NCBI RefSeq assembly: GCF_035046485.1
Contig: NC_085137.1
Location: 40,975,155 to 41,039,154 of the forward strand
Direction: 5' to 3'
Origin: Aedes albopictus
Lineage: Eukaryota; Arthropoda; Insecta; Diptera; Culicidae
Length of the DNA: 64,000 nucleotides
In this document: positions 24,416 to 35,629 of the stretch, in pieces
How the letters are laid out: each line of letters begins with the position of its first letter
Numbering within the stretch: the stretch's first letter is position 1
The notes under the pieces: generated by a model
Told to the model about the DNA's origin: nothing
Databases searched by the model: none
Seen by the model: the letters and a program-made list of their open reading frames with translations, nothing else
Program-made: the position numbers and the translations under genes

Positions 24416-25304
24416 TCCAGTAAAAAAATGACGCAAACTCAACAGTTTGTACTGCTGATTTTTGCACTGCCGCAAGCGTTTGGCAAATGTGGTGTACAAT
24501 TCGTTAAGTATTTGTTAGGAATCGCAACTCGATGTGTCTAATTTCTGTCTCTCTATCGTACGAATTCCGTCCAATGTGCCGTCAACATGCGATCTCGTTT
24601 CCCGCGAAATTTATCACTTATTATAATTCCATATCGAACAAAACGTGACTCTCGTTGGTGGGACCCACCTATAGCAGCCATCATTGACTGGACTGACTGA
24701 CTGATGAACCAGTCAGCAACCTCAGCTCTGCCAGTCGGGGCGAAAAACGAACGAAATGATAGAAAAAACGTGAATCATTAACTGGTTGCGCAGAATTATG
24801 CTAATTCTGGAGGCAACCGCGAACGGCGAGTATTCACTGAGGATTATTGATTGGCGCGGCGCGGTGTGTGTGTGTGTATGAGGAAATCGGACATGGATGG
24901 CTGCGCGCACGGTGGACCCCGCGGAAGATGCCTCATTTGCAAACACTGCATCATCTATATTCCACCTCGGCACGGTCGTTTGATGGCAGCGAGCGGCGGT
25001 GTTCTCTTCTTGGGTTAAAGCTGGAGCCATTTGCACCGAAGCAAGTAGGATGGGGTGGGTGATGATGAGATCTATTAACAGACACCTAAATAGTGCTGTG
25101 TGCGGGGTAATATGGCAATATAATGATGGCGATGATGAAACTGTGACTATTAGTTTATGAGTCACCTGTTTAGAGTGTGCGGTGTCGGAAGATGACGTTG
25201 CTGGAGGTATTGCGCTTTTAGATTAGGTGTAACTTTGAAGTAGACTTCCTATATGGGAAATGTCTGCAAGAAAATGCATAAAAGTTTCATGTCTATTAAC
25301 ATTG
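24416..25304. other. Unassigned DNA
   Basis: No supported gene. Contains a short (GT)n run near 24866. Minus-strand frame 24722-25165 is 147 codons but shows no known domain. Confidence 0.4.
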
Positions 25305-25586
25305 TGGGCCCATATAGCCGAGGCGGTAAACGCACGGGTATTCAGCATGACCATGCTGAGGGTGACGGGTTCGATTCCCGGTCGGTCCAGGATCTTTTCG
25401 TAAAGGAAATTTCCTTGACTTCCTTGGGCATAGAGTATCTTCGTGCCTGCCACACGATATACGCATGCAAAATGGTCATTGGCAGAGGAAGCTCTCAGTT
25501 AATAACTGTGGAAGTGCTCATAGAACACTAAGCTGAGAAGCAGGCTTTGTCCCAATGAGGACGTTACGCCAAGAAGAGAGAGAGAA
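25305..25586 (+). mobile_element. Feilai-like tRNA-derived SINE
   Basis: Box A tagccgaggcggtaaacgca and box B gggttcgattcccgg sit at tRNA spacing. A ~190-bp unrelated body follows (with ctgccacacgatatacgc and aagctgagaagcaggc), and the end is a simple-repeat tail (agaagagagagagaa). This matches the described layout of Feilai elements in Aedes: tRNA head, unrelated body, short tandem tail. The family name is from memory of that layout, not a search. Confidence 0.8.
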
Positions 25587-26392
25587 CATTGTGGTAAAAT
25601 GTTTTATTTTTGATCTCAAGAAACAATACACTAGCATGAAACGAGCTCACCAATTCATATGCATCCATCAATTGCTACATCGTTGGCCGAAAGAGAACTA
25701 AATTCTGTCGTCGCTTGCTGATTAAGGCGAAGCACACCCGTCGAAAAAATTTCGCTTACCTTACTTTGCGTAAAATTTGTTTCACCTCAGTCTAAGTGTA
25801 TCGTTATGCGTCCAATATGTCATACTTTCTGTCAGCATTATAACTTCTCATAGTCGTTAACAAACCTAAGAAAGAAAACACAACACATTCCATTCTTCAT
25901 CGCCCGACAAACGAGTCACAATCTCTCTCACACAATTTTCTAAACAAACACGCTAGCCATAAATTGAAACAAATATTTCATACCATCATCCACAGATCAT
26001 CACTATGGCATCGTGCATCGCCTCATACTTCCATAACATAACACACATGTGCAGCGCCCATTATAGCTCCAGCTCGACGTTGTTGCTGCAGCATTCCTCC
26101 TAATAACACCACCCATCAGCATCATAGTCTCGCTCGAGAGCCATTATCCATCTCTCACTCCATGAATAGGTCTAATTATGTCAAACTTATCTGAACTGGT
26201 TGGTCATCAATCTGCTGACGCCTCTCCCCTATTATATTAACTTTGGAACACAGCCCCCCATTTAGACCGGCTAAGAAAACTTATCGGAGTTTTATCACCC
26301 TCAGTTGTAGATAATTAATAACTTTACTGTTATTTTCAACATATAATTATTATTTACTTACATTAGGTACATAAGTTAATGTATGCTTTTCA

Positions 26393-26470
26393 GAACCCAT
26401 ATAGTCGAAGCGGTAAGCGCGTGGGTATTCTCTGATGACCATGTCTGGGTTCATCGCCCGGTTGATTCAA
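26393..26470 (+). mobile_element. Truncated tRNA-derived SINE head
   Basis: The sequence cccatatagtcgaagcggta ... gggttcatcgcccgg parallels box A and box B of the Feilai-like copy at 25.3 kb. The body is missing after ttgattcaaaatg, so it is 3'-truncated or a different tail. Confidence 0.65.
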
Positions 26471-27654
26471 AATGTTTTTGTATAATTTGTCACAAAAGTT
26501 TTGCAAAAATATTTGTAACCAAACAACACCAACATCTCAAGTTTAATTGCATCGTTTCTCGCTAGTCGGAAAATGTATGCCCACCCTTTCAAGGCCTTGT
26601 ATCTTTCTAATCGTACTAAATTTCTAATGAATATCTCCCAGCTCCCCTATATTCATTCAATAAATCCCCCAGCCAGCACCATTCGGGGTACAATCAAACA
26701 CTTGACACCCACTTATGTTTTCATTGAGGAAAGACGACGACGACGACGAGTTCGTCGGTGGTCATTATTTTGGATCTCTTTTAATTTTCGGAAGCGCCAC
26801 AGAAGCAACAGCTCAACTCGTAAAACTGTCAGCGCCTCGGTTCCAACGTCCCGTCCGGACTCCGGAGTCTGTGTCGGTGGTGCTGGTGGTGGTGGATAGA
26901 ATAACTCACAAAAGACGACGACGACGCCGTCGGAGATGATATATGAGCTGCGCGTTAGATAATAATTCTTCAAACACAACACCATCAGAAGAGCAAAGCT
27001 ATACGTAGCAGCATTGTTGAGGCGCTCACTTGTTTCCTATTCTTCGGGCGAGAATGGTTCTCGTTTTGTTTTGGATCTTTCAGTTGCAGCCATTTGGAGA
27101 GGTATATGTAGTAATTAATTGTGATCCGACCTCTCCGGTTCAGTTGCATCCCGGTTTTGATTCCCCAGTTTTATGTTCTCATATTTCTCAGTTTTTTTTT
27201 AGTTCTGTTGCAGCAGAGATTCGCTTCAATATTTTCGTTCCTCTGATGGGATATCGGATGCCACGTTGGGTTTTATCACGTGGTAGAATAGTATAAAAAG
27301 AAAAACAGAATTCCGACTCTCTCGCTGTTTTATAATTCGGCGGTCGTAATTTAAAGCGGAAATGTTTAATTTAGATTACCTTGTGGGGTCGGAAGCCTCT
27401 GTTTTATGTATTGTTCCCAGAACATGGGAAGCCGGATTTGGAAAGCGAGCTGTGATTTGGAGTTCTGATAATACTTATGGTGAGGTAAACGCTATGAGCT
27501 GAAACAGTTGCGTTCAGATTCAAAAAACTAAAATGGAATAATGTGTTTAAAAGATAATGTTTTGTTATTTTTAATGAACACCTGAATGAGTTGCAGCTGT
27601 CACATCTCATATGGGTTATTAGATACACACATTTTTCAGTAACTTCTGATACAT
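26471..27654. other. Unassigned DNA with (GAC)n runs
   Basis: Short GAC/ACG triplet runs at about 26733-26752 and 26911-26930. No gene is supported: overlapping frames on both strands encode low-complexity arginine or aspartate runs from the triplets. Confidence 0.45.
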
Positions 27655-28250
27655 TGCAGTACAACACTACCCCACTAACACTACTGGGATCCCCAGGGAC
27701 CTTCTGGAACTCCTCTTGGATCCCCTTTGAACCCCCTGTGAAACGCTATAACACCCGTGACACCCCTGAAACCACCTGAGGTCTTCTGGGAACCCCAGAG
27801 ACCTTTTGGAACCCCTCTTGAAACTGTCTGAGAACCTCTGCAACTTCCTGGAACGCCCCTGGGACCCTCTGACACTCCCCCTGGTACCGTTTTAGATTCC
27901 TTGAAACTCCCCTTAGGGGCTGTTCATAAACTACGTAGACCAAATTTTGGCCATCTCAGACCCCCCTCCAGTATCGTAGACTTTTGTCCCCCCCCCCCCC
28001 CAAGTACCCGTGGTTTATGAACGTGGTTTATGAACCCCATGCTCCCCTTAGAACCTTCTAGAGCCCCTGAAATGCTCCAGATGCCTCCTGGAAACTTTTC
28101 GGGACTCCTGGAACCTCGCTGGGGCTCTCCTCAAAAATCAGAAGGCCGGCTCCAGAGGCATGTTATCCTCCATTTGGGATATTAGTGCCAGACCACCTGA
28201 AACACCTGGGACCCCCTAGAACCCCTTAAAACTCCTGAGAATTCCTGAAT
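27655..28250 (+). repeat. C-rich degenerate repeat, CCTGGAACCCCTTGAAACT-like
   Basis: Loose copies of CCTGGGACCCC / TGGAACCCC / TTGAAACTCC, spaced about 12-15 bases, continuing after the insertion at 27914-28038. The minus-strand frame 27681-27875 (GVPRG-rich) is translated repeat, not a gene. Confidence 0.65.
27914..28038. mobile_element. CATAAACTACGTAG-type mini-element with poly-C
   Basis: Inverted ends GGGGCTGTTCATAAACTACG and ACGTGGTTTATGAACCCC surround a run of about 15 C. It interrupts the C-rich repeat. Same family as the fragments at 6.4 and 28.5 kb. Confidence 0.55.
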
Positions 28251-28535
28251 CTTCCGTTTGTCCTTCCATCTAGCACTCTTGGTGCTTGAAAAATTCACGT
28301 GGCCCATGATACCATACATACCGTAAAGACCGTAAATTGGTAACCGCATTAGTCCCAAATATCGCTTTCCCAATTAACATTCAAACTCAGTTCGAGCTCA
28401 CCAGTTTTGGGCGTAAATTCAGGGGTTTTAGTATACGTGCCTTCGATAATTTGAAGGAAACGTTGATGTTCTGAATAAATAAACTCTTTATTGGAGGTAA
28501 TACTGTATTCCCATATAGTTTACTGAAATCACTTA

Positions 28536-28618
28536 GGGGTCGTCCATAAATGACGTAGCATTTTTTTTACCAATTTTCAACACCCCCCACCCCCTTCGTA
28601 GTCTATTTTCTCATACCA
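28536..28618 (+). repeat. CCATAAATGACGTAGCA-type dispersed repeat
   Basis: The sequence ggggtcgtccataaatgacg, a T run and accccccacccccttcgtag follow the same order as the copies at 6.4 and 27.9 kb. It abuts the next element. Confidence 0.6.
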
Positions 28619-28619
28619 A

Positions 28620-29122
28620 CACGGTCAGAAAATTCACACATTTTTGAGCTAAAGTGGGACAACTCAAAAATGAGTAAATTTCATTTCTAGCGATAGCGCT
28701 GGCCCAAGTGCGAAAATCTTATCAGTTTAAGCAAATGAGAGTTTATTACAGGTGGGGAAGAAGAAGAGATGCCTGTGTATTAGTAAGGAAAGAAAAATGT
28801 AAACACAAATAGTGACGTCACTATTTGACACGCGTTCTTATGGAAGCTCGCTTTGCTTGTAGTAGTGACATGTTTTGCACCAGACACGGATCTCACGCAC
28901 ACGAAGTATCTTCTTCCCCACCTCTATTAGACTCTCATTGAGTTTAAGCCGCATAATATTCTTAATGATGTCAAGAATATTATACGACTTAAACTAGTTG
29001 GATTTTTGCACTTATGTCAGCGCTATCGCTGGAAATGCAATTTACTCATTTTTTGAGCTGTTCAAGTTTATCTCAGTTTTGTGTGAATCTTACTCATTTT
29101 AGAGTAACTTTTTCTAAGCGTG
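28620..29122. mobile_element. 503-bp foldback-like MITE
   Basis: Long inverted arms: 28630-28775 pairs with 28905-29093 (shared pieces include agcgatagcgctg, aaaaatgagtaaat and ggtggggaagaaga). The ends are CACGG..CAGAAAA and, inverted, CACGCTTAGAAAAA. A small inner hairpin (ataatattctt/aagaatattat) at about 28952-28984 interrupts the right arm. The CACGC..AGAAAAA ends resemble those of the element at 17.7 kb. Confidence 0.7.
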
Positions 29123-31416
29123 TGTGAAGGCAGAAAAATATATTGTAAACACAATTAAATTCTATTTCAAATCAACGGATTTTCCAGTTTACTATAGCGA
29201 CAAACTGATTGCTAGTTTGAACTGAACTGTTCCATTGTTTGGTAATACAAATATCTTCATTTGTCGTAATTTTTGACAGTTTGTAAGAATAAACAGATAT
29301 TTGGTTGTTTCAACATAAAATAACGGATTGTTTTAAACGACTGCACTTTTGCCATTAACAATGCCAGAATTTGATTGTGTTGGTGACGGCAGCTGCAGCG
29401 GCAGCTCGGAAATTTATTTTAGACACTTGGCAACCGGGTGGAAAGGAGACCTTATAAAAAACAGCAAAAAGGCGAAACCGAACAACTTTTTGTGTATGCT
29501 GTCTTGAGTACTTGTGCGTTATCCATCACGACCAAAACTGCACTTGGAAATTGGGGTGATGGATTTGCTACACTTTCCTCGTTGTGCCGATGTTATAGTA
29601 AGAATTTTAAAGATGTGTGAGTGCTTCCGGGCCATGTTTGTGGTCCGCATTATTGCCACAACTTTGCCAAAGAATGAATTTTAAATTATTACGCATTTTT
29701 CAAAGATAATTGACAAAAACCAATAAAACACACTTTTGAGCTATTTACTCTACAAAACTTATTTAACTAAACCGTTCGATTCAAAGTTGATAGAAAATTC
29801 AATAATCTTTCGGATAAGGGTAAAAAAAAACTGCGATAAGTTTGACCATTTTCAAGTTATAGCCAGTTAAGGCAATAAGAGTAAAAAACATGGGAAGTTC
29901 AATAACTACGTAACGGTTGAGATTTGACCATATACGTGAACAATTTTTTTTCACCATTCATGGTTTTCTATCACCCTTTAAAAAGTTTGCACTCAGGAAC
30001 CTAACACCCTGTATGTTTGCTCAAACAAAATGGTAAAAGTCGAGGAAATTATTAAAAATGGTAAAAAAAAATTGACGATGAAAACTATATGAAATTGAAA
30101 TGCTTTTCGTGAGTGCGTCCATGGCATTATATTTCACAGAATTAGTCGGAGTTCATGACAGAATTCAAGACGAATTTATAACAGGAATCACCGTGAAATG
30201 TCTAGTAAAATTTATAACGCTATCTACTCCAGGTATAGCGAAAGCTCTAAGAGCATTTCTAGCAAAATCTCTGGTGCATCTTAGTAGCTGCTAGTCGATT
30301 AACACATTTTTGTGGAACCTAATTATAACAAGTAAAAACGCGACTTCTAGGAGAGTTTCTGATAATTTCCCAAGAGATTTTTCAACAAAAATCTAGTCGA
30401 CTGTTGACCCATAACATGTTCCTGGTTGTATTTCTGACCTCATTTCTAATAAATTTTTCAGGTAAATTTCTGGAAAATCTCCGGCGGAAATCCTGAACAA
30501 ACTGTAGGAACTGTTTGACTCTCCATACTTTAAACTTGTGCTGTTGTATTTTGAAGTTCTTATGATACAAATCAATTCAAGAGGAGTTCCTTGAACTACT
30601 TACTTTTTTCTTCTTTCATTTTTCTATACGTGAATTGAGATTTTGTAGGGGTCCCTGAAATGTGAAGGCTCGGAATCATGTACCCTTCTGCCCCTTTTTG
30701 CCTTGTTAGTTTATCAAGGTATGGAAATTTAGCGAAAGTGCACCTCGAATTTTCAAGAGCACAAATCTGGAAAACCAGTTGTTGATTTGCGCTGAAAAGT
30801 TGTTCGATTGACTATTCGATTGCAGCATTTCATGCTTATTCGCTGGATGTCTGAACAGACGCAGACGCTATTTCAGCCACACTTCCTTAGTAAACCGACG
30901 TTCGGGGCGCACCTTCTCAATCTAGCTGAAATCAGAAGAGGCCGAAAGCAGTGCCGTCCTATCATGATTACCAATAAATACCCTATGTTGGACGCTTCTT
31001 ACAAGTTGGCGATCCACCATTTTAAAATCCATGGTCTACCGGTGTAATCAGCATTAAATCGACCAACTTTCCCTTTTGTCATTAAACCGAGTCATCCGTC
31101 CATAAATCTTTGTTCGAATTGTCGAATCAAAATGTCACACATGACTTGCACACCTTCCTCGGTTTGGTTCGTTTGGTTTAGAGTTTAGATACGCACGAGT
31201 CTCACGCATATGTAGGTACAACGGACGGTGAGCTGGTACACCACAAAGTGATTTACAGCCGCTGCCAGCTAACTAACAACAATAGCCCACAGAGGGATGA
31301 CCTCTGCTTGCAGAGTCGTATACATACTTGTTGTACGCAACGCACCACGCATGTTTTGCGGTTTCGCAACCTTATGGCGGAGGTTGGCATGCAATGACAC
31401 ACGCGTCAACTTCCTG
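29123..31416. other. Unassigned DNA
   Basis: No supported gene. Around 30.15-30.5 kb there are weak traces of the 12-bp repeat. Frames are below 80 codons. Confidence 0.4.
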
Positions 31417-33109
31417 CATCCCAAGTAACACAGAAAACATCTTTGAAAGTAAAATTTGAAAAAGATGTTGTAATGATGTACTATAATCGTATTTATACAC
31501 ATCTTGTGTTGAAATCATGTTTTATCTATGTTTGGCAATAACAAGCCACTGAAAATTATTATCAATCTCCAGACAAGTTAGAGTAACGTAAATTTAACGT
31601 TGATTACACAACAATTTTGTATCCTCATCATCTTTCAATTGAAGATGTTATGTAGAAAATCAGCAGCACATAGTTATAACATTTCGACTCACATGTTACA
31701 AATACGTTATATTTTACGTATCAAATACGTTAAATGAAGTTTGAAGTTTATCAGATCGCTGTTGTGCCAGTTCGCTCTTGAACATTATTTATGAAAATCT
31801 TTTGCTTAAAAAACTTGGCATTTCAATTATGAGAGCAACAATGACAGCATCCAATACTTATTTGATCATTCTTCGCTCTTGATGATGCCGCTATGAACTA
31901 GCTAAACACATATGAATATTATCTAAAAAAAGTTGGTGGCTGTACAACTCACTTTAGAACTGCATGGCTTGCACTTCACTTATACGCCAGTCCTCCTATT
32001 ACCTAATAATCACTTTAGTTGCTTACCTAGCGGCTAAATCACACTTCAAATCACTGTTTTAACGCTAATTGACCCCGAAAAATGTTAGGAAACAATTTTC
32101 TCAAATTGGCTCCATGAACTGCACTCTAGCTTTGTTATTGTTATAAGTATGTTCAAAACTAGTATCTGAAAACAAAAATTACAACGCTGTTTGCTATTTG
32201 TTCAGAATACGTTACTATGATGTTTTATTTATGTATTTGAAACAATTCAAATGGTTTTCAACAAACATGTTATTAAGATGTACAATTGAAGTAATTTAAA
32301 CGTATTTTAAATATTTTGAATTTTTCCCTACCAGTCCAGATAAATACAGTGCCTGATAAAAAATGTTGCACACATTTCTTTATTAATAGTCGTTTGCTCA
32401 GCTACATGTTATTCGCCAGATAAATATTTATCTGAGATAGTTTATGTAAATATTTGGATAAAATTATAAAATTGTCTTGTCCATAACGACTAAAAATTCT
32501 ACAGTCATAAGCACATCACATTTCATAATCAAAAATAGCTTACCAAAACTTCGTACCGGCACTGTGTCAAGTAGCCACCATGTTGCATGTCTGAAAATTT
32601 GTTTGAAAACCCTACACAAATCAGAATATGCCAAAAAAATGTCTTCGTATTTCCAATCCGATGGAAAGCGAATGAATTCATGAAGAGTGGACATGCTTGT
32701 TTCACCATAAATTTTGAATGGCACATGAAATTTCGTCATGGTGACCAAACATCGAGGATAGATTGCAAATAAAATGTGAGTCATATTTTTTTAAGCCATC
32801 AGTAAATATCACATAATAGGTGGCACATTTATTTGCATAGTGTGCGTTTGATAAATTAGGATTTTGCTACTAGCAACAAGTCATAACGATGTTGCTGATA
32901 AAGTATTCAATACTTTATTTTATGTTATAAGAATGCATTGAAAAACATCTTTAGTAACATCAAAGATGTTTTATAAGCCGCCATTTTTTGCGCTTTTTCG
33001 GTGATATAAGTGTATGAAAATACGTTTTTCATATTCGGCACAAAACTTTGACGTTTGTATGAAACTCGTAATATATACATTAATGTAACAAGTTGTGTTA
33101 CTTGGGATG
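31417..33109. mobile_element. 1.7-kb non-autonomous element with CATCCCAAGTAACACA ends
   Basis: The left end CATCCCAAGTAACACAGAAA and the inverse of the right end CATCCCAAGTAACACAACTT match for 16 bases. Subterminal motifs (aaagatgttgtaatgatgt, acatctttagtaacatc) recur in both orientations. The longest frame is 106 codons (32464-32784, minus) and shows no transposase motif I recognise. The target duplication cannot be read, so the superfamily is open. Confidence 0.6.
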
Positions 33110-33559
33110 TATTCGTGTGATGCAGAAGAAGAGCTTCACTATATGTTAGGGTTTTTTAACTCCATGGAAATGAGTTCACTTTCGAACTAAAGGGGTGTAC
33201 TTTGGGAAATGATCTCCAACCTACCGAGCTTTCCGGCGTGACCAGAAAAATGAGCGGACCGATTGGTGTGTGGTAAACGATTTCGCGCCATCACCATCGA
33301 CCGGGTAATAACAATGAAGCGGACTGTTCCAAGTAGCTAGACACTTGGGCATGGAGTGTTGGTTCAAAGGTTATTTAGACCCCCGTGCATTGTGAGTGCG
33401 ATATATGGGAATAAACATAGATGGCTCGAACGAGAACGAAGTGTTGTGGAGGTAATTAAATAAATTTAAACATAATAAAACGATCATTAGGTGCGATGCA
33501 CAAGGTCAAGCTCTGTTTCGGTTCTGTAGTGGTTCGAGCAGGTGTCCATAGGTGTCCAA
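33110..33559. other. Unassigned DNA
   Basis: Nothing recognisable; GC content is a little higher than the flanks. Confidence 0.35.
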
Positions 33560-33778
33560 AACTAACCATCCTTTCCCTTTCCTCAGCAGTCGCAAGGACG
33601 TGGCCAGGACAGTTCTCGATCATTGGAGGATTGCGTCAAGTCTTGTCTAAGAGTCAGAGATTAGTCACAAATCTTTGTGCTTTGGTTCGGACAGCAAGGA
33701 GGCAATCCTCTTAACAGCGGTCTAGGACTGTACCACCTACGAATTTGTGCGACTCGCTTAATGCTAATGCTAATGTAG
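33560..33778 (+). repeat. SINE-like dispersed repeat, copy c
   Basis: Holds cctttcccttt ... cgcaaggacgtggccagg, the inverse of the family core, and ends in taatgctaatgctaatg, a hexamer-type tail. The tail at this end supports plus-strand orientation. Confidence 0.6.
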
Positions 33779-34374
33779 GTACAGGAGCTAACTAACCATT
33801 CATGTTAGCGCTACTTCGAGTGTTTCATCCAGTGGGAACTCTGATAATTAGACTAGTAATTTATTCTGATGGAGTTTATTTATTTCCGTTGAACCTGTTC
33901 CGAGCTGAAAACATTTCTAATAAAGCCAATAGTAATGCTTTATACATAATCTTCTTGAGAACTCTTTCCCTGATTACTTTAATTTTTTTAGAGTTTCACT
34001 ACGTGTTTATCCAAGGATTTATCCAAATAGTCTTGAGAAATTACGGGACTCAATTTTAATACTCACTGAAATTGGCGAACCACCAACATGTATTTTTTAA
34101 AAGTATAAATACAGGGTTGTTACTTACAACAGCGCGGATTTCGCGGATTTTACAATTTTTGCGGACTTATCCCTTAAATTCTGCCCTAGCACGGAGGATT
34201 TGGCGCGGAATTGGTTTTGCTGTTCTGTTATGTAAATTTTGTTGAGTGTACATGCTTTTACTCTGATTTGCATCATTGTTTTGTTGTGTGACATTGCCTT
34301 CTTTTTATCTACCAACCAGCGATTGACGAATCCCTTCGAAGTACTATGTTCTGTAAATCTTACATGTGATACTT
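33779..34374. other. Unassigned DNA
   Basis: AT-rich; no gene or element ends seen. Confidence 0.35.
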
Positions 34375-34582
34375 TTAAAAAGACACGGACACGTTCAATG
34401 CTTCCAGTGAGCTATTTGCTCTTTGAAGGAAGCACGACACTAGACAACGGACTAGCATGCAACGCCCAGTGGCACAGTCGACAACTTTTCCTGACAGCTG
34501 CGGCGGGAATCAAACCCGCGCTTCTTAGCACGATGCGACTAAGTGCTTGGTGACACTAGCCGCACGACCACGAAGCCTCACT
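34375..34582 (-). mobile_element. tRNA-derived SINE, separate family
   Basis: On the minus strand: tcgtggtcgtgcggctagtg (box A region), gcgggtttgattcccgccg (box B), then a ~110-bp body with cactgggcgttgcatgc, ending at cgtgtctttttaaaag. The head differs from the other two SINE families in this window. Confidence 0.7.
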
Positions 34583-35629
34583 TAATACTAAGAGTTAAGC
34601 CAATTTTGTGCTTGAACTAACTTCTATTCCCGTTGATATGAATCCTAGAGCCTTTGGATCTTTGGTAATATGCTTCAGTAATAATTCAAAACGAAATTAT
34701 TGAACTAAATCAGTTTAGCTACCTTCATGTAGTTTATTGTCATAGCAATAAATTTCATTTTGCAAAATAGTTTTTACAACGTAGGTAAGAAAAACATGCT
34801 TGTACTCTCTCACCTTTATAAATGATCATAACATATAAAATCAATTGGATTTACAGAAATGGACTAAACTTCCAGCTCATTTCAATTCCTTTAAGAATCT
34901 CTCCAGATATTAATCTCAAGATCTTTGTGAATGATGTTCCACATCTTTATTGGGTTATTGCTTTTATCTTAAACATTCTCAAGTGTCTACGTTTAGTGAT
35001 GCCTATTTTTTTCTATTAACATACCTGTAGAAATATTGAAAGAAATTACTAAAGACAATTCTCGAAAGTTTCTGACAGGACTTCTGAATCATACGAAACT
35101 ACATGGCTCTGGATAAGTATGGTTTGGATTTTCATCGAATTATAGTTAAAATGTTTAGTATATTAGCAATTTTGTCTTATGACAATTGGGCGCGCAGTTT
35201 TTGGATACTCGCTTTTCTGGCTTACATTATCACATCAATCAATCATTTATATTTCTTTTTATTTTGTAATACAAAAATATATACCCTGACTGATACACTG
35301 TCATGAAAAAATAGTCATATATACCCCAAATTTACTCTGTGATGGCTATTTGGCGAATGCATGCTCACCAGACTTTTCCTCAAAGCTTTCCAACAAACCT
35401 CTTTCAACATTTCTTATGACTTCCCAACCGAGAATTGTAATATATTCCTAATATTTTTATTCGATGGTTTATACTATCTTGGCGTGTACTTAGCTGATTG
35501 AATTCCAAAATTTGTAGCAAATTCCGTCACAAGGACATTGTAATGCTTCGGCAGATTATTGACAAGATGTGTTATAAGTGATTTCCAATGAATGATATGA
35601 AAAAGTCATGATTTCAGCGCCCATTCACT
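34583..35629. other. Unassigned AT-rich DNA
   Basis: No supported gene; frames below 70 codons. Confidence 0.35.

Noticed and set aside
27681..27943. Gly/Val/Pro-rich secreted protein on the minus strand
   Set aside because: It is the translation of the C-rich degenerate repeat; no signal peptide and no start context.
32341..32860. Tc1-like transposon nested in the 1.7-kb element (acagtgcctgataaaaaatg start)
   Set aside because: No matching inverse end and no transposase motif in the 106-codon frame; similarity is too weak.
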